Source of the DNA: Luteimicrobium xylanilyticum
Lineage (GTDB): Bacteria; Actinomycetota; Actinomycetes; Actinomycetales; Cellulomonadaceae
Length of the DNA: 64,000 nucleotides
Assembly (NCBI RefSeq): GCF_009429125.1
Contig: NZ_CP045529.1
Coordinates: forward strand, 3,844,001 to 3,908,000
Reading direction: 5' to 3'
Every line of letters starts with the position of its first letter. Positions within the stretch are counted from its first letter, which is position 1. This document shows, piece after piece, positions 25,924 to 35,065 of the stretch. The translations under genes were made by a program, and so were the position numbers. The notes below the pieces were generated by a model. That model had not been told where the DNA came from and did no database searches. It was given only the letters and a program-made list of their open reading frames with translations.

Positions 25924-27098
25924 CAGTCGGCCGGCCTGCGCGCTCGGCTCGGCTGGACACGACGCGGCTCGCCGGCCATCTTCGGGTGCTCGGGCGGGTA
26001 CGGCAGGTCGCCGAGGCCCTCCTCCTCGTCGCGCTCGTACCAGGCGAGGAGCGGGTCGAGCGAGTGCGCGACGTCGTCGATCTCGGCCCAGGGGTCGACG
26101 CCGTCGCCGTGCGGGCCGCCACCGGGCTCGAGGCGCGCCGGGACCGTGCCGACGTGGAAGGCCCGCGGGTCGTCGAGCTCGGCGAGCTCGTCCCACGTGA
26201 CGGGCGTCGACACGGGCGCACCCGGCTTGGGGCGGATCGAGTACGCGCTCGCGATGGTGCGGTCGCGGGCGTTCTGGTTGTAGTCCACGAAGATCGCCTC
26301 GCCGCGCTCCTCCTTCCACCACGCCGTCGTGACGCCGTCGGTGCGGCGGCCCAGCTCGCGGCCGAACGCGATCGCCGCGTGCCGCACGTCCGTGAACGTC
26401 CAGCGCGGCTCGATCCGCACGAACACGTGGATCCCCCGGTTGCCGGACGTCTTGGGGAAGCCCCGGACACCCACCTCTTCCAGGAGGTCCCGCGCGACCA
26501 TCGCGACCCGGCGCGCGTCCGCGAAGTCGGTGCCGGGCTGCGGGTCGAGGTCGATGCGGAGCTCGTCGGGGTGCTCGACGTCCCCGCTGCGCACCGGCCA
26601 CGGGTGGAACACGATCGTGCCCATGTGCGCCGCCCACACGGGGACCGCCGGTTCGGTGGGCGCGATCTCGTCGGCGGTGCGGCCCGACGGGAACGCGATG
26701 GTCGCCGTCTCGACATAGCCCGGTGCCCCCGAGGGAACGCGCTTCTGGTAGAAGGCGTCCGGGCTCTCACGCGTCCCTCGCCCTGCTCCCTCACGCGTGG
26801 CCAGCACCATGCCCTCGCGCACGCCGCGCGGCCATCGTTCCAACGTCGTCGGGCGGTGCCACAGCGCGCGCAGCAGCCCGCCCACGTCCGACGGCGCACC
26901 CCCGGCGACGGCGGCCGGGCGCGACTCCCCCGGGCGTCCGCCGAGCGTCGCGACGGCCGCGTAGTAGCGCGCGACGTCAAGCTTGGTGACGGCGGCGGTG
27001 CTGTCCGTGGCCTCGAAGATCACCCGGTCCGGGCTGGACACGCGCACGGCCCGCCCCGCGACCTCGATCTCGACGGCAGCGCCCTCCGTGGTGCCCAT
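25923..27098 (-). CDS. Prim-Pol (LigD polymerase-domain) protein
   Basis: 391-residue stand-alone archaeo-eukaryotic primase/polymerase domain, as in the LigD polymerase module and mycobacterial Prim-PolC. Metal-binding aspartates are in RIDLDPQPG (around residue 185). TSGNRGIHVFVRI contains the nucleotide-binding His, and FVDYNQNARDRTIASAYSIRP follows as in LigD. The protein has no ligase or nuclease domain. It could fill short gaps or add ribonucleotides in repair with the LigC-type ligase at 17685. No Ku gene is visible nearby. The N-terminal 25 residues match the PolDom start, and GTG/ATG at 27098 is therefore acceptable. Confidence 0.92.
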   Translation of the reverse strand: MGTTEGAAVEIEVAGRAVRVSSPDRVIFEATDSTAAVTKLDVARYYAAVATLGGRPGESRPAAVAGGAPSDVGGLLRALWHRPTTLERWPRGVREGMVLATREGAGRGTRESPDAFYQKRVPSGAPGYVETATIAFPSGRTADEIAPTEPAVPVWAAHMGTIVFHPWPVRSGDVEHPDELRIDLDPQPGTDFADARRVAMVARDLLEEVGVRGFPKTSGNRGIHVFVRIEPRWTFTDVRHAAIAFGRELGRRTDGVTTAWWKEERGEAIFVDYNQNARDRTIASAYSIRPKPGAPVSTPVTWDELAELDDPRAFHVGTVPARLEPGGGPHGDGVDPWAEIDDVAHSLDPLLAWYERDEEEGLGDLPYPPEHPKMAGEPRRVQPSRARRPAD

Positions 27099-27138
27099 GG
27101 TTTCGACCGTACGGGCAGCCCCCGACGAGGGCGACCGC

Positions 27139-27465
27139 TCACTCCCCCGGCAGGCGGGCTGCGGACTCCACCCCGGTGCGGATCCAGGTCTCGAGGGCGT
27201 CGTCGTCGAGGACGTCGCCGTCGACGACGATCCAGCCCCGCATCTCCCGCCCGCCCATGACCGCCTGGCGAGTGCCGGGCTCGGTCAGGGCGAGCTCGAC
27301 GTCGTCGGGGCCGACGCGGAGCAGCAGACCGTCGCCGCTGACGGCGACCGCGATGCGCCCGTCCCACAGGAACGAGAGCCCGCCGAACATGCGCTTCTCC
27401 GTCACCGCGAGGTCCGCGCCGATCCGGTCGCGGACGCGCTGGGCGAGGACCTGGTCGTAGGCCAT
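27139..27465 (-). CDS. TfoX N-terminal domain family protein
   Basis: 108 residues. MAYDQVLAQRVRDRI followed by VTEKRMFGGLSFLWDGRIAVAV is the TfoX/Sxy N-terminal domain, which in enterobacteria belongs to a competence regulator but in actinobacteria usually stands alone with no known role. The C-terminus (MRGWIVVDGDVLDDDALETWI) is characteristic of the actinobacterial form. Located 50 bases upstream of nothing relevant: the AGE-family gene ends at 27516 on the same strand. Confidence 0.88.
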   Translation of the reverse strand: MAYDQVLAQRVRDRIGADLAVTEKRMFGGLSFLWDGRIAVAVSGDGLLLRVGPDDVELALTEPGTRQAVMGGREMRGWIVVDGDVLDDDALETWIRTGVESAARLPGE

Positions 27466-27515
27466 GCACCCATCATGGTGCGCGCCACCGACACGCCGCG
27501 TGCCGAGCGGAGGGA

Positions 27516-28781
27516 TCAGGGGCGCAGGAGGCCCTCCGCGACGGCGGTCGCCATCGACGGCGCGAGCGGGAGCCGCGGCACCAGGGTCGACTGGAACGCG
27601 TGGTAGAGGTCGGCCTTGCCGGGCCAGACGGTCCCGGCCGGCTGGTTGGCGGGGTCGAGCTCGTGGAACCACGACCCGTGCTCGTGGTCGAGGACGTGCC
27701 GGTCCGCGTAGTCCCACCACCGGGCGTACAGGCCGGCGTACCGGTCGGCGGCCGCCTCGTCGCCCGCGCGGACCGCGCGCGCCTGGAGCGCGGCGGCCGT
27801 GTTGACGCCCTCCGCGACGACCCAGTGCATCCGCTGGCGCACGACGGGCTTGCCCTCCCAGTCGGTGGTGTAGACGAACCCGGGCGCGCCGTCGGCGTCC
27901 CACCCGTCGGCTACGGCCCGGTCGAACAGCCCGACGGCGGCCAGGTGCAGGTCCGCGTGCGAGGACAGCCCCACCCCGTCGAGCGCCGCCTCGAGGTGAA
28001 GCAGTAGGCGCGCCCACTCGAGCCCGTGCCCCACGGTCGCCCCGAACGGCTTGAACGGGTCGTCGGGACGGTCGCGGTTGAGCTCGAGGTCCGGGACCCA
28101 GTCGGGCCCGAAGTGCTCGGGGATCCGCCACTCGTGACCCTTCGCCTGCCCGACGACGAACTCCGCGATCCGCGCGGCGCGGCGGAGCCACGCGGGGTCG
28201 CCCGTGACGTCGGCGGCGGCGAGCATGGCTTCGACGGAGTGCATGTTGGCGTTGACCCCGCGGTAGGGGTCGAGGGTCGTGAACGCGGTGTCCCAGGTGT
28301 CGACGGCGAGACCCGCGTCGTCGTCCCAGAACCGTTCGAGGTACACCTCGGTCGCCTCGTCGAGGAGCTCGCGGGCGCCGTCGAGCCCGGCCCGGACCGC
28401 GGAGGTCGCGGCGAGCACGACGAACGCGTGCTGGTACGCCTCCTTGCCCTCGGAGTGGGTGCCGTCGGGCAGGACGGTGCCGTACCAGCCCCCGTGCTCG
28501 ACGTCGCGCAGGGGGGCGTCGGGGCCGACGAGGCCGTCGAGCGCGCCCTGCGCGACGTCGCGTGCCCCGGGGATCCCGAGCAGGGCCCCGAGCGAGTAGA
28601 CGTGCACCGTCCGCCCGGTGATCCAGGTCTGGACGCCGCGTGCCGTCTCGGGTCTGCCGACCGCGTCGAGCCAGTACGCTCCCCCACCGGGCGCGGCCGT
28701 CCGGCGGCCGAACGCGAGCAGCGACTCGGCGTGCTGCTGGAGCCACGCGCGGTGCGTGGGGAGGTCGGTCCAACGGGTCAT
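27516..28781 (-). CDS. AGE family sugar epimerase/isomerase
   Basis: 421-residue alpha6/alpha6-barrel enzyme of the N-acylglucosamine 2-epimerase superfamily, which includes mannose isomerase, cellobiose/mannobiose 2-epimerase and YihS. Recognised by RTVHVYSLGALLGIPG, EHGGWYGTVLPDGTHSEGKE, WDTAFTTLDPYRGVNANMHSVEAML, GHEWRIPEHFG and GHGLEWARLLLHLE, with the conserved catalytic His residues. It follows the beta-mannosidase by 46 bases at the end of the mannan import operon. So it most likely converts released mannose to fructose or epimerises mannobiose; inferred from context. AAGGAG lies 7 bases before ATG 28781. Confidence 0.88.
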   Translation of the reverse strand: MTRWTDLPTHRAWLQQHAESLLAFGRRTAAPGGGAYWLDAVGRPETARGVQTWITGRTVHVYSLGALLGIPGARDVAQGALDGLVGPDAPLRDVEHGGWYGTVLPDGTHSEGKEAYQHAFVVLAATSAVRAGLDGARELLDEATEVYLERFWDDDAGLAVDTWDTAFTTLDPYRGVNANMHSVEAMLAAADVTGDPAWLRRAARIAEFVVGQAKGHEWRIPEHFGPDWVPDLELNRDRPDDPFKPFGATVGHGLEWARLLLHLEAALDGVGLSSHADLHLAAVGLFDRAVADGWDADGAPGFVYTTDWEGKPVVRQRMHWVVAEGVNTAAALQARAVRAGDEAAADRYAGLYARWWDYADRHVLDHEHGSWFHELDPANQPAGTVWPGKADLYHAFQSTLVPRLPLAPSMATAVAEGLLRP

Positions 28782-28827
28782 GCGGGCACTCCTTGACGAT
28801 TCGTTGTGTGACAACGCTGTCGAAACC

Positions 28828-31425
28828 CTAGCGGACCCAGCGGGCCACGAGGTCGTTCGCGGACCGCAGCACACGCGGCCCGGTCAGCTCGGACGGGTCG
28901 ATCGCGACCGCCGTGCGACCGCGCGACGCCGTGCGCGGCAGCGCGGCACCGGGGACGAAACCGGCGTCACGGACCCGGACGTCGAACGTGACGGTCTCAC
29001 CCGGCAGGAGCGTGACCAACGCATCCGTCGCCTCGAGCGACGGGTCGACGATATCGGCCAGGAGCGCAACGTCCCGCACGAGGTTGTCCGCCGTCACGGT
29101 GACGCGCCAGCCGTCGCCGTCCCCGACGGCCTGCGCACGCAGCCGGGGCGCCTCGAGGGCCGAGTCGCGCGCCTCCGCGAAGAACCACAGCCCGCGCTGC
29201 TCGCCGAGCGTCGCGACGAGCAGCTCGGCGCGCTCGTCCCCCGGGGTCGCGACCGCCTCGGGCACGGGCACGGTGGCCGTCCCCCGGGCCGCGACGTCCA
29301 CCGCGACCTTCGTCGCGTCCGCCTCGACGCCGTCGAACGTCAGCCGCTGCACCACGACGTCGCCACGCCACGGCTCGGCCGTGTCGTTCACGACGACGAC
29401 CGCGAGCCCGCCGTCCCGCGGCTGCACGGTGACCAGCCGGTCGGCGTGCGCGTGCGCGAGCGCGTGCAGCAGGGGCTTGGCGTGCCCGTCACCGTCGACC
29501 GCGGCCCAGGACGTGACCGGCCAGCAGTCGTTGAGCTGCCAGACCACCGAGCCCATGTTCCGCGGCGCCCACGAGCGCAGGTGCTCGACCGCGAGCTGCA
29601 CGGCGTTGGCCTGGTTGAGCGACATGGCCCAGTGCCAGTCGCCCATGTCGTCGGGCAGGGGCAGGTGCGCGACGAGGCCGTCGGTGAGCTTGTCGTTCCC
29701 GCTCATCGCCTTCTGGTGGACCAGCATCCCGGGCGACTCGGGGGTCAGCGGGTCGTCGTGGATCGCACGCGTGAGCGTCGACCAGGCGGGCGGCCCCTGC
29801 CAGCCGAACTCCGCCATGAACCGGGGCACGTCGTCACGGTAGTGCGGGTAGTCCTCCCGGTTCCACAGCTCCCACGAGTGCATCGACCCGTGGTCGGGGC
29901 TGTTGGGGTCGAGGCCCATGTCGATCGGCAGGTCGCCGGACCACGGGCTCGACGGCGTGTACGGGCGCCCCGGGTCGAGCTCGCCCACCACCGACGGGAG
30001 CAGGTCCTCGTAGTACCCGAGCCCCCACGACCGGCCCTGGAGCCGCCTCTCGAAGCCCCAGACGCGCACACCCCAGACGTTCTCGTTGGACCCGTTCCAC
30101 AGCACGAGGCTCGGGTGCACCATGAGCCGCGTGACGTTGTCACGGGCCTCCGCCTCGACCTCCGACCGCAGCGGGTCGTCCTCGGAGTACGCCGCGCACG
30201 CGAACAGGAAGTCCTGCCACGTGAGGACGCCGCGCTCGTCGCACAGGTCGTAGAAGTCGTCGGCCTCGTAGATGCCGCCGCCCCACACACGCAGCAGGTT
30301 GACGTTCGCAGCCTCGGCCTGCGCGATCCGTGCCGCGTAGCGGTCACGCGTGACCCGGTGCGGGAACGCGTCGTCGGGGATCCAGTTGGCGCCCTTGACC
30401 CAGACCGGCTGGTCGTTCACGACGAAGGTGAACGAGGTGCCCTGCTCGTCCGGGAGCGTGTCGAGCCGCACCGTCCGGAACCCGACCCGCCCGGTCCAAC
30501 GGTCGAGCACGATCCCACCCTCGGGCCGCACCTCCACCGTCACCTCGTACAGGGGCTGCGCGCCGTACCCGCGCGGCCACCACAGGTCCACGTCCGCCAC
30601 GTCCACGGGCACGACGACGTCGCTCGCCCCCGCGGGGACCGTCACCGACACGGTGGTCGCGTCGCCCGGGGCGCCGACGGCCACGGTGACGACGACCTCG
30701 GCCTCCGTCGTCGCCCGGTCGAGTGCGACGTGCACGTCCAGGTGGCCCGTCGCACCGACGGCGGAGTCGTCGGGCCCCGCGCTGACCGTCGACACGGGAC
30801 GCACGGAGGCGAGCCGCGCCGTCCGCCACGACTCGAGCCGGACCGGACGCCAGATGCCCGACGACGCGGTGTCGATGCCCCAGTCCCAGCCGAAGCTGCA
30901 CGCCATCTTCCTGATCGCGTTGAACGGGTGGTGGTTGACCTGCGGCCGGTAGCCGAGCGCCAGGCTCTGGGCGTCCGCGTACCGGACCGGTGACGCGAAC
31001 GTCACGACGAGCTCGTTGGCCCCCTGTCGCAGACGGTCGGCGACGTCGAAGCGGTACGTGCGGTGCATGTTCGCCGTGCGCGCGACCTCGGCGCCGTTGA
31101 GCACGACCGTCGCGACGGTGTCGAGACCGTCGAAGACGAGCTCGTGCCGGTCGGTCCGGCCGTCCGGCACCCAGTCGAACGTCGTCCTGTACTCCCAGTC
31201 GCACTGCCCGATCCACTGCAGCAGGGCCTCGTTGTCGTCGAGGTACGGGTCCGGGATCGCACCGGCGGCCAGCAGGTCCGTGTGGACCGAGCCGGGAACC
31301 GTCGCGGGGAACGAGCGACCGCTGACCTCGGTCGCGACGGGCCCCGCCACGGCACGGACGGCCCAGCCGTCGTGAAGCTCGCGCCGGAGAATCGCCGTCG
31401 TGGAAGGGGTCGAAGAGGGGGTCAC
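28828..31425 (-). CDS. Beta-mannosidase, GH2
   Basis: 865-residue cytosolic exo-enzyme removing mannose from the non-reducing ends of imported manno-oligosaccharides. Sugar-binding and sandwich domains are followed by the barrel. The acid/base is Glu448 in VLWNGSNENVWG and the nucleophile Glu539 in RFMAEFGWQGP, both as in GH2 beta-mannosidases; GWDWGIDTASSGIWRPV and LLRVWGGGIYEADDFYDLCDE are subfamily landmarks. There is no signal peptide. GTG at 31425 overlaps the permease stop (GTGA), so it belongs to the importer operon. Confidence 0.95.
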   Translation of the reverse strand: MTPSSTPSTTAILRRELHDGWAVRAVAGPVATEVSGRSFPATVPGSVHTDLLAAGAIPDPYLDDNEALLQWIGQCDWEYRTTFDWVPDGRTDRHELVFDGLDTVATVVLNGAEVARTANMHRTYRFDVADRLRQGANELVVTFASPVRYADAQSLALGYRPQVNHHPFNAIRKMACSFGWDWGIDTASSGIWRPVRLESWRTARLASVRPVSTVSAGPDDSAVGATGHLDVHVALDRATTEAEVVVTVAVGAPGDATTVSVTVPAGASDVVVPVDVADVDLWWPRGYGAQPLYEVTVEVRPEGGIVLDRWTGRVGFRTVRLDTLPDEQGTSFTFVVNDQPVWVKGANWIPDDAFPHRVTRDRYAARIAQAEAANVNLLRVWGGGIYEADDFYDLCDERGVLTWQDFLFACAAYSEDDPLRSEVEAEARDNVTRLMVHPSLVLWNGSNENVWGVRVWGFERRLQGRSWGLGYYEDLLPSVVGELDPGRPYTPSSPWSGDLPIDMGLDPNSPDHGSMHSWELWNREDYPHYRDDVPRFMAEFGWQGPPAWSTLTRAIHDDPLTPESPGMLVHQKAMSGNDKLTDGLVAHLPLPDDMGDWHWAMSLNQANAVQLAVEHLRSWAPRNMGSVVWQLNDCWPVTSWAAVDGDGHAKPLLHALAHAHADRLVTVQPRDGGLAVVVVNDTAEPWRGDVVVQRLTFDGVEADATKVAVDVAARGTATVPVPEAVATPGDERAELLVATLGEQRGLWFFAEARDSALEAPRLRAQAVGDGDGWRVTVTADNLVRDVALLADIVDPSLEATDALVTLLPGETVTFDVRVRDAGFVPGAALPRTASRGRTAVAIDPSELTGPRVLRSANDLVARWVR

Positions 31426-32369
31426 TTGGTCGCTCCAGACGTCAGGCCGTTGTAGATGAACCGCTGCAGGAAGAGGAAGGCGAGCAGCGTCGGGATGATC
31501 ACCAGGATCGTCCCGGCGGAGATGACCTCCCACTGCGAACCGAAAGGCCCCTTGAACGCGAAGAGCGACGTCGAGATGACCTGCAGGTCCGGCTGCGGCA
31601 TGTAGAGAAAAGGTATGTAGAACTCGTTGTAGACCGCGATGCCCTTGATGATCACGACGGTAGCGATCGCGGGCTTCAGCAGGGGGAAGACGATACGGGT
31701 GAAGATCGTCAGCCGGTTCGCGCCGTCGAGCATCGCGGCCTCGTCGAGCGCACGCGGGATCGACTTCATGAACTGCAGGAAGATGTAGATCGACACGATG
31801 TCCGTGCCCATGAAGAGCACGATCGCCGACCACCGCGTCCCGACGAGCCCGAACGCGTTGACGACCTGGTAGGTGGCGACCTGCGTCGTCACCCCCGGGA
31901 CGAACGTGGCGACGAGGAAGCCGAACGCGACGAGCCACTTGCCCCGGAACTGGAACCGGTCGAGCGCATAGGCCGTCATGGCGCCGATGATCACGCTCCC
32001 CACGACCGAGATCACCAGGATGACCAAGGTGTTGAGGAAGCCGCGAACCATGTTGCCCTGGGTGAACGCGGTGACGAAGTTGTCGAGGTTGAACCAGTTC
32101 TTCGGCGGGGTCAGCGGCCCCGACGTCCGGTACTCCTGGTCGGTCTTGAACGACGCCATGAGGATCGTCAGGATCGGCGTGACGGCGAACAGGCAGGCCA
32201 CCACCAGCGACAGGTACTTGAGGACCGTGGCGGCCGGCCCGACGACGGGGCTGCTCGCCCGCTGCCACCGGGCGAGGGCCCCGCGGGCGCGGTCCGCCAC
32301 GGTCACGTGGACGTCGTCGGCCGGGGCGAGGGCCGTCGTCGGCCGGGCGGGGAGGGTCGGGGCGCTCAT
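31422..32369 (-). CDS. Carbohydrate ABC transporter permease, MalG type
   Basis: 315 residues with six helices and the cytoplasmic coupling loop EAAMLDGANRLTIFTRIVFPLLKP (EAA motif around residue 215). The preceding FLQFMKSIPRALD and the ending FLFLQRFIYNGLTSGATK are typical of CUT1 importers. It pairs with the MalF-type permease just upstream (ATGA overlap) and with the binding protein at 33454. No ATPase gene is present; actinobacterial CUT1 systems commonly share MsiK encoded elsewhere. Predicted substrate is manno-oligosaccharide, from context. Confidence 0.94.
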   Translation of the reverse strand: MSAPTLPARPTTALAPADDVHVTVADRARGALARWQRASSPVVGPAATVLKYLSLVVACLFAVTPILTILMASFKTDQEYRTSGPLTPPKNWFNLDNFVTAFTQGNMVRGFLNTLVILVISVVGSVIIGAMTAYALDRFQFRGKWLVAFGFLVATFVPGVTTQVATYQVVNAFGLVGTRWSAIVLFMGTDIVSIYIFLQFMKSIPRALDEAAMLDGANRLTIFTRIVFPLLKPAIATVVIIKGIAVYNEFYIPFLYMPQPDLQVISTSLFAFKGPFGSQWEVISAGTILVIIPTLLAFLFLQRFIYNGLTSGATK

Positions 32370-33322
32370 GCGCGGTCCTCCTTCTTCTGCTCGGGGAAGA
32401 CCGTGCGCTGGACCCAGGCCACCAGGAGCACGATCAGCAGCAGGACGACGGCCATCGCGCTCGCGAGGCCCACCTGCCGGAAGTTGAAGGCCGTGTTGAG
32501 GGTCTGGATGACGAACGTCATCGTCCCGTTCGCCCCGCCCGTCATGATGTAAGGGATCTCGAACGCGGACAGCGACCCGGAGACCGAGAGGATCATCGTG
32601 AGCACGAGGATCTGCCGGATGCTCGGGGCGATGATGTAGCGGAACTTGTGCCACGACGTGGCGCCGTCGAGGTCGGCGGCCTCGTACAGCTCGGACGGCA
32701 CCGACTGGATCGCTCCGAGGAAGAGCACGAAGTTCAGGCCCAGGTATCGCCAGACCGACGTGCCGGCCAGCGACCAGTTCGCGATGTCGGGGTTGCCGAG
32801 CCACTGCGGCGTGTCTTGGATCCCCACGATCGAGAGCACCGAGTCGAGCGTCCCGCCCGGCCGGAAGAAGAACAAGAAGATCAGGCTGATCGCGACGCCG
32901 TTGATCAGGTAGGGGAAGAAGATGATCCCCTTGAACAGGTTCCGCAGGCGCGTCTTGAAGCTCAGGATCGTCGCGAAGTAGAGCGCCAGCACGAGCTGGA
33001 CGACCGAGCCCACCAGGTAGAAGAGGCTCACCACGAACACGCGGAACAGCGACGGGTCGGTGAAGAGCTTGACGTAGTTGTCGAGCCCGACGAACGGCAT
33101 CTTCGCGTCGAGGCCGTCCCACGACGTGAAGCTGTAGCCGAACATGTTGAACACGGGCACGTAGGTGAACGTGACAAGGAACGCGACCGGGACGAGCAGG
33201 AAGAGCCACGGGGTGATCCGCCAGCCGTGGCGGGACAGCGTGTCGTGGCTCCCGCGACGCCGCCGACGGCGGGGCGGGGCCGCGCCGCGAGGCGCGGCGA
33301 CCGTCTCCTCGAGTGCAGCCAT
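32366..33322 (-). CDS. Carbohydrate ABC transporter permease, MalF type
   Basis: 318 residues, six helices after a basic N-terminus (PRRRRRRGSHD). The first helix is TPWLFLLVPVAFLVTFTYVPVF, and the EAA loop reads LYEAADLDGATSWHKFRYIIAPSI. This is the first permease of a CUT1 sugar importer. It lies 131 bases after the binding-protein gene, with a strong intercistronic hairpin between them, and overlaps the second permease by 4 bases. Confidence 0.94.
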   Translation of the reverse strand: MAALEETVAAPRGAAPPRRRRRRGSHDTLSRHGWRITPWLFLLVPVAFLVTFTYVPVFNMFGYSFTSWDGLDAKMPFVGLDNYVKLFTDPSLFRVFVVSLFYLVGSVVQLVLALYFATILSFKTRLRNLFKGIIFFPYLINGVAISLIFLFFFRPGGTLDSVLSIVGIQDTPQWLGNPDIANWSLAGTSVWRYLGLNFVLFLGAIQSVPSELYEAADLDGATSWHKFRYIIAPSIRQILVLTMILSVSGSLSAFEIPYIMTGGANGTMTFVIQTLNTAFNFRQVGLASAMAVVLLLIVLLVAWVQRTVFPEQKKEDRA

Positions 33323-33402
33323 GGGTGGGGACCTCTCGGTCGGACGACGTCGGCTCCGACGTCGCGTGGTGGTCGATCACGGGCCGCCTCCACGGCGGCC
33401 GA

Positions 33403-33434
33403 GGCGTGCGCCCGGGAGAACCCGGGCGCACGCC
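33403..33434 (-). terminator. Intercistronic hairpin after binding-protein gene
   Basis: GGCGTGCGCCCGGG-agaa-CCCGGGCGCACGCC: a perfect 14-bp stem with a 4-base loop, 19 bases after the binding-protein stop and before the permease genes. Such stems protect the upstream message and lower downstream expression, giving excess binding protein. Confidence 0.75.
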
Positions 33435-33453
33435 GTGGGGTGCTAGGAACGCG

Positions 33454-34794
33454 TCACTTGGTCCCGACCTGGGCGCGGGCAGCCGCCCAGCGCTTGTTGA
33501 GGTCGGCGAAGAACGAGTCCTTGTCGCCCTTCGCGGCGCCGCGCGCGACGTCGATCATCTTCTTGCGGTAGTTCGGCCCCTGGAGGTCGATCTGCGACGC
33601 GTTCTGGATGTCGGTGTCGAGCGTCTCCTGGCCCTTGGGCGCCGGGTTCAGCTCGACGAGGTCGACGCCGAAGTCCTGGAAGGGCTTGAGGACGTCGGGC
33701 ATCGCCCCGTCCTTGTTCGCGGGGATACCGCCGTTGAGCTGCGCGAAGCCGGACTCGTTCTCGAACCAGTCGAGCCACGCCTTCGCGGTCGCCTTGTTCT
33801 TCGAGTACTTGCTGATGCCGACCGTGTAGTCCGTGCCGATGATCGACTGGAACTTGCCGTCCTTCTGGAACGGCATCGGCCAGAAGCCGATGTCGTCCTT
33901 CGACGCACCGGACTTCACGGCGGCGTCCTGCATCTGCGGCGCGGCCCAGGAGCCGAGCTGCATCATCGCGATCTTGCCCGTGCCGAGGAGGTTCTTCGAC
34001 TCCTCCCAGTTGGTCGTCGTCGGGTCGGCCTCGGACAGCTTGTCGTGCACGATGTCGTACAGCAGGCCGTCGATCTGGTACTGCTCCTTGCCCGAGTCCC
34101 ACGGCGAGTCGTCGGCGTCGCGGATCTTCGTGGCGTCCGGCCCGTTGATCGCGCCGGCGTTGTTCTGCCAGTTCGACAGCGGCCAGCCGTCCGCGTAGTT
34201 CGTGTAGTACGGCGCGATCTTCGTCTTGTCCTTGATCGCCTGGAGGTCCTGGAGGAGCTCGTCGGTGGTCTTCGGCGGGGCGGTGATCCCCGCTTCCTTC
34301 CAGACCTTCGTGTTGAGGACGTACCCCTGGGCCGTACCGAACGTCGACAGCGCGTACACGTTGTCCTGGTACGCCTGGGCGTTGATGAAGCGGTACGTCT
34401 TGCCGAGCTCGTCCACGGTGCCGAGCGGCTCGAAGAACTGCGGGAGCTGGTCCTTGGTGACCTTGTTCGGCACCAGGAGGACGTCACCGTAGTTGTGCGA
34501 GTTCAGGCGGATCGTGACGTCGTCCTCGTAGTTGGTGATCGCCTCGAACTTCACCGTCGTGCCGGGGTACTTCGCCTCGAACTTCTTGGCATAGTCGGCG
34601 AACGTCGTCTTCACCAGGTCGGTCCGGTTCGTGAGGACCGTGATGGTGCCCTTCACGTCGCCCTTGAAGGCGTCCGAAGCACCCTTGCTGCTGTCGTCGC
34701 CGGAGGCGCCGCCGCCCCCGCCCACACAGGCGGTGAGCGTCAGCGCCACCGCGGCGGCGGTGACGCCCGCCGCAAGGATCCGTCGAGTGGTCAT
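33454..34794 (-). CDS. Sugar ABC transporter substrate-binding lipoprotein
   Basis: 446 residues. A lipoprotein signal (ITVLT preceded by AAVALTLTACVGGGGG) has lipobox LTAC, so Cys23 is lipidated and the protein is tethered outside the membrane. The chain is a CUT1 binding protein (ITVLTNRTDLVKTTFADYAKKFEAKYPG, VYALSTFGTAQGYVLNTKVWKEAGI, FWPMPFQKDGK). Its promoter carries the mannan-locus operator, and its genes downstream encode the permeases and beta-mannosidase, so manno-oligosaccharides are the expected ligand. The 5' leader is long (about 155 bases). Confidence 0.93.
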   Translation of the reverse strand: MTTRRILAAGVTAAAVALTLTACVGGGGGASGDDSSKGASDAFKGDVKGTITVLTNRTDLVKTTFADYAKKFEAKYPGTTVKFEAITNYEDDVTIRLNSHNYGDVLLVPNKVTKDQLPQFFEPLGTVDELGKTYRFINAQAYQDNVYALSTFGTAQGYVLNTKVWKEAGITAPPKTTDELLQDLQAIKDKTKIAPYYTNYADGWPLSNWQNNAGAINGPDATKIRDADDSPWDSGKEQYQIDGLLYDIVHDKLSEADPTTTNWEESKNLLGTGKIAMMQLGSWAAPQMQDAAVKSGASKDDIGFWPMPFQKDGKFQSIIGTDYTVGISKYSKNKATAKAWLDWFENESGFAQLNGGIPANKDGAMPDVLKPFQDFGVDLVELNPAPKGQETLDTDIQNASQIDLQGPNYRKKMIDVARGAAKGDKDSFFADLNKRWAAARAQVGTK

Positions 34795-34954
34795 GTCGTG
34801 TCCTGCTTCCTGTCGTCGTTGACGTGTCGTCGTCGACCGGCCGGCGATGCCGGCGGTAGAGCGATTAAGTGACCCCGATCATCCGAGAACGCACCCGTCC
34901 ACGGGTGTCCCGGCGCTACCCTGCGCCGCGCGTGTCACCGTTGTCATGAGAACT

Positions 34955-34983
34955 AGTGAAGCGCTTAAGTTGGAGACAGTCAA
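34955..34983 (-). promoter_or_regulatory. Importer operon promoter with LacI operator
   Basis: On the minus strand TTGACT (34983-34978), 17 bases, then TTCACT (34960-34955). The operator TGAAGCGCTTAA (34957-34968, plus-strand reading) covers the -10 and spacer. A degenerate partner (GAGCGATTAAGT, 34859-34870) lies about 98 bp downstream in the leader. Confidence 0.75.
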
Positions 34984-35065
34984 GCCCCGTCGATCACAGT
35001 CGGATCACGATCCGGCGCGGCAGGGCACGTGCTGCCCTCCTCCGCCAAGCACCCCGCGCGGAGAC

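Noticed and set aside
25923-27098. Prim-Pol gene as part of a complete Ku-LigD end-joining set
   Set aside because: No Ku gene or LigD ligase domain is in the window, and the ligase at 17685 is of the LigC type.
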